Origin: a virus
DNA length: 31,124 bases
Direction: 5' to 3' (one strand)
Virus record (IMG/VR): IMGVR_UViG_3300034068_000169
Location: 1 to 31,124 of that record
Of the stretch, positions 30,246 to 31,124 are shown piece by piece (position 1 is the stretch's first letter; every line of letters starts with the position of its first letter). The translations under genes and the position numbers were made by a program. The notes beneath the pieces were generated by a model. That model saw only the letters and a program-made list of their open reading frames with translations. It searched no databases and was not told the DNA's origin.

Positions 30246-30410
30246 TTAATTTTCTGTTGTATATATTTTAAAGAAGTTTACATTAGAATACTTATCTTTA
30301 AATATTTGTAATGCTACTTGGACGCTTGTACAAGTTATAGATTCATATATATAATCTTTTTCGTTAGCGTTACTGTAACGATACCAACCTTCAACTTTAA
30401 ATGTTTTCAT
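30246..30410 (-). CDS. Small hypothetical protein (54 aa)
   Basis: ATG at 30410 overlaps the upstream stop (ATGA); TAA is at 30248-30246. The product begins MKTFKVEGWYRYSNANEKDY and has a mixed strand-helix-strand pattern, ending IFKDKYSNVNFFKIYTTEN. Short proteins with this W-Y-R-Y opening are common in Bacteroidota phages, with no known role. It is the last gene before the terminator. Confidence 0.65.
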   Translation of the reverse strand: MKTFKVEGWYRYSNANEKDYIYESITCTSVQVALQIFKDKYSNVNFFKIYTTEN

Positions 30411-30655
30411 AGTTTTTTAAATTCATTTTCTAATTTTAATAAATCATCTTTTAATATTGGAAGTAAAACTCCACATACTTTTTTAAAATCTTTTTTGTCA
30501 AATTCCGCAATTCCATCACACCCATTAAAATCTATAATAAAATCTCTTTCAATTACATTTTCTAACAATGCGTATTCTAATTTTTTAACTGAAATTTTCT
30601 TTTCTTCAATTTTACTTAATAAATCATTAGCTTTTTTAAGTTTTTCTATATTCAT
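30407..30655 (-). CDS. Helical hypothetical protein (82 aa)
   Basis: Begins MNIEKLKKANDLLSKIEEKK and is a charged helical protein with a short middle segment rich in Asp, Gly and Phe (FIIDFNGCDGIAEFDKKD). No family recognised. It is coupled by ATGA to genes on both sides within the 30.9-30.2 kb early unit. Confidence 0.65.
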   Translation of the reverse strand: MNIEKLKKANDLLSKIEEKKISVKKLEYALLENVIERDFIIDFNGCDGIAEFDKKDFKKVCGVLLPILKDDLLKLENEFKKL

Positions 30656-30753
30656 AATTTTATTTCATAATTATATTTATACATTTCTATTAATTGTCCC
30701 TGTGTTGGCGTAAAATGTATCCATTCTTTACGCCATTTACTAAAGTATTGCAT
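30652..30753 (-). CDS. Small protein (33 aa)
   Basis: ATG at 30753 overlaps the upstream stop (TAATG) and TGA at 30654-30652 overlaps the next start (ATGA). The product begins MQYFSKWRKEWIHFTPTQGQ and is basic and aromatic-rich. Its role is unknown; the coupling on both sides supports a real gene. Confidence 0.6.
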   Translation of the reverse strand: MQYFSKWRKEWIHFTPTQGQLIEMYKYNYEIKL

Positions 30754-30896
30754 TATCTAATTGATTTTAAATGATTGTCAATAACTAAAGACATCATTTT
30801 AATATTATGTTGAGTTTTAGGAAACATTGTTTCACCTTTAAATTTAAATAATTCAGTAGTTTGTTCTAATGTTAATTCTTTATTAAATGTTTTCAT
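30753..30896 (-). CDS. Small protein, first of an early unit (47 aa)
   Basis: ATG at 30896 and TAA at 30755-30753 give 47 codons. The product begins MKTFNKELTLEQTTELFKFK and is helical and basic towards the end. It is the first gene after the promoter at 30931-30991, about 31 bases from the predicted transcript start. Function unknown. Confidence 0.6.
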   Translation of the reverse strand: MKTFNKELTLEQTTELFKFKGETMFPKTQHNIKMMSLVIDNHLKSIR

Positions 30897-30930
30897 ATTG
30901 TTTTGTTTTTATGTTGTTGTTATCTGAGTA

Positions 30931-30991
30931 CAAATATACAACATTTATTAACATTCAAAACTATCAATCTATTTTTTAACAAAACTTTAAC
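30931..30991 (-). promoter_or_regulatory. Early-type promoter with GTTAA upstream element
   Basis: On the minus strand TATATTTG (plus 30938-30931) matches TAnnTTTG, with TTTG 17 bases upstream as a possible -33 box. GTTAAAGTTTTGTTAA (plus 30991-30976) lies 37 bases upstream of the box, ten bases (about one helical turn) further than in the copy at 12307. The element overlaps the 3' end of the 49-residue gene, and no terminator separates the two units. Confidence 0.65.
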
Positions 30992-31124
30992 TATTCAAAT
31001 ATGTAGAAGCTATTAAATACATTTGTTGCATCTTTTTAATTTCACCTACATTTCTTGGTAAGTTAATCATTACTTCTACATTCTTAACGTGGTGTAAATA
31101 ACATTGTATTGTGGCAATCATTTG
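30987..31124 (-). CDS. 49-residue gene, 3' end and repeated part (partial in this window)
   Basis: This is the right-hand copy of the gene that crosses the join. TAA at 30989-30987 is its true stop. The frame is open to the window edge, and an internal ATG occurs at 31121, but the natural start lies at 129 in the left copy. The stretch 31008-31124 duplicates 1-117. Confidence 0.6.
   Translation of the reverse strand, partial: QMIATIQCYLHHVKNVEVMINLPRNVGEIKKMQQMYLIASTYLNS
31008..31124. repeat. Terminal direct repeat, right copy
   Basis: Identical to bases 1-117; see the left copy. Confidence 0.95.

Noticed and set aside
30318-30713. Plus-strand open frame of 131 codons
   Set aside because: It is a shadow of three coupled minus-strand genes and shows low-complexity Phe/Ser/Leu content with no recognisable motif.
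1-31124. Lysogeny module (integrase, repressor, attachment site)
   Set aside because: No tyrosine or serine recombinase signature and no divergent regulator were seen. Both HNH proteins lack recombinase motifs.
1-31124. tRNA genes or a diversity-generating retroelement
   Set aside because: No cloverleaf-like segment with a CCA end or GTTCRA arm was noticed, and no reverse transcriptase motif (YxDD) is present in any product.

Overview
The window is an essentially complete genome of a small tailed phage (siphovirus-like) that infects a member of the Bacteroidota, most likely a Flavobacterium-type host. The evidence is very AT-rich DNA, promoter-like boxes of the Bacteroidota form TAnnTTTG, A-rich leaders without clear Shine-Dalgarno sites, and protein families typical of Bacteroidota phages. 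The first 117 bases are repeated exactly as the last 117, so the molecule or assembly is circular (or terminally redundant) with a unit of 31,007 bp, and one 49-residue gene crosses the join. Every supported gene is on the minus strand, so transcription runs from high to low coordinates.

In transcription order, starting at about 13.0 kb: an early promoter, a small unknown gene and a NinG-like recombination protein (12.97-12.38 kb), then a terminator. A second early promoter (12.27 kb) drives three micro-proteins, an ERF-type annealing protein and an SSB-like protein, ending at a terminator (10.88 kb). Next come a RecA-like/RepA-like ATPase, a sigma-factor-like protein, an HNH endonuclease and several small genes down to a terminator at 6.1 kb. 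A third early promoter (6.05 kb) drives small genes, a 5'-3' exonuclease, a DNA methyltransferase, a restriction-fold protein, a DnaA-domain-IV protein, a second HNH endonuclease and the small and large terminase subunits. After the join, a fourth early promoter (30.94 kb) drives four tiny genes and ends at a terminator (30.2 kb).

The late region follows: a tail module (30.15-22.91 kb: frameshifted tail assembly chaperone, tail completion, gp10-like, two large conserved tail proteins, tape measure), a head module (22.87-20.15 kb: XkdF-like protease, small virion proteins, scaffold-like protein, major capsid), a major tail protein, and then portal, connector, tail-fibre-like proteins and lysis genes (19.44-13.17 kb: two holin-like proteins, lysozyme, single-protein spanin). 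There is no integrase, no divergent repressor and no tRNA, so I infer a strictly lytic lifestyle.

The most informative signals beyond the gene list are: (i) a programmed -1 frameshift in the tail assembly chaperone, with the extension ending in a TAATG coupling to the next gene; (ii) a shared late-promoter-like motif, ACAATT-N13-ATTA(TA/AT)AT, in front of each of three late blocks; (iii) a shared element, GTTAAAnnTTTGTTAA, upstream of three early promoters; (iv) hairpin terminators whose loops fall into three matched pairs; and (v) at least ten genes of under 60 codons, many joined to their neighbours by ATGA or TAATG overlaps.
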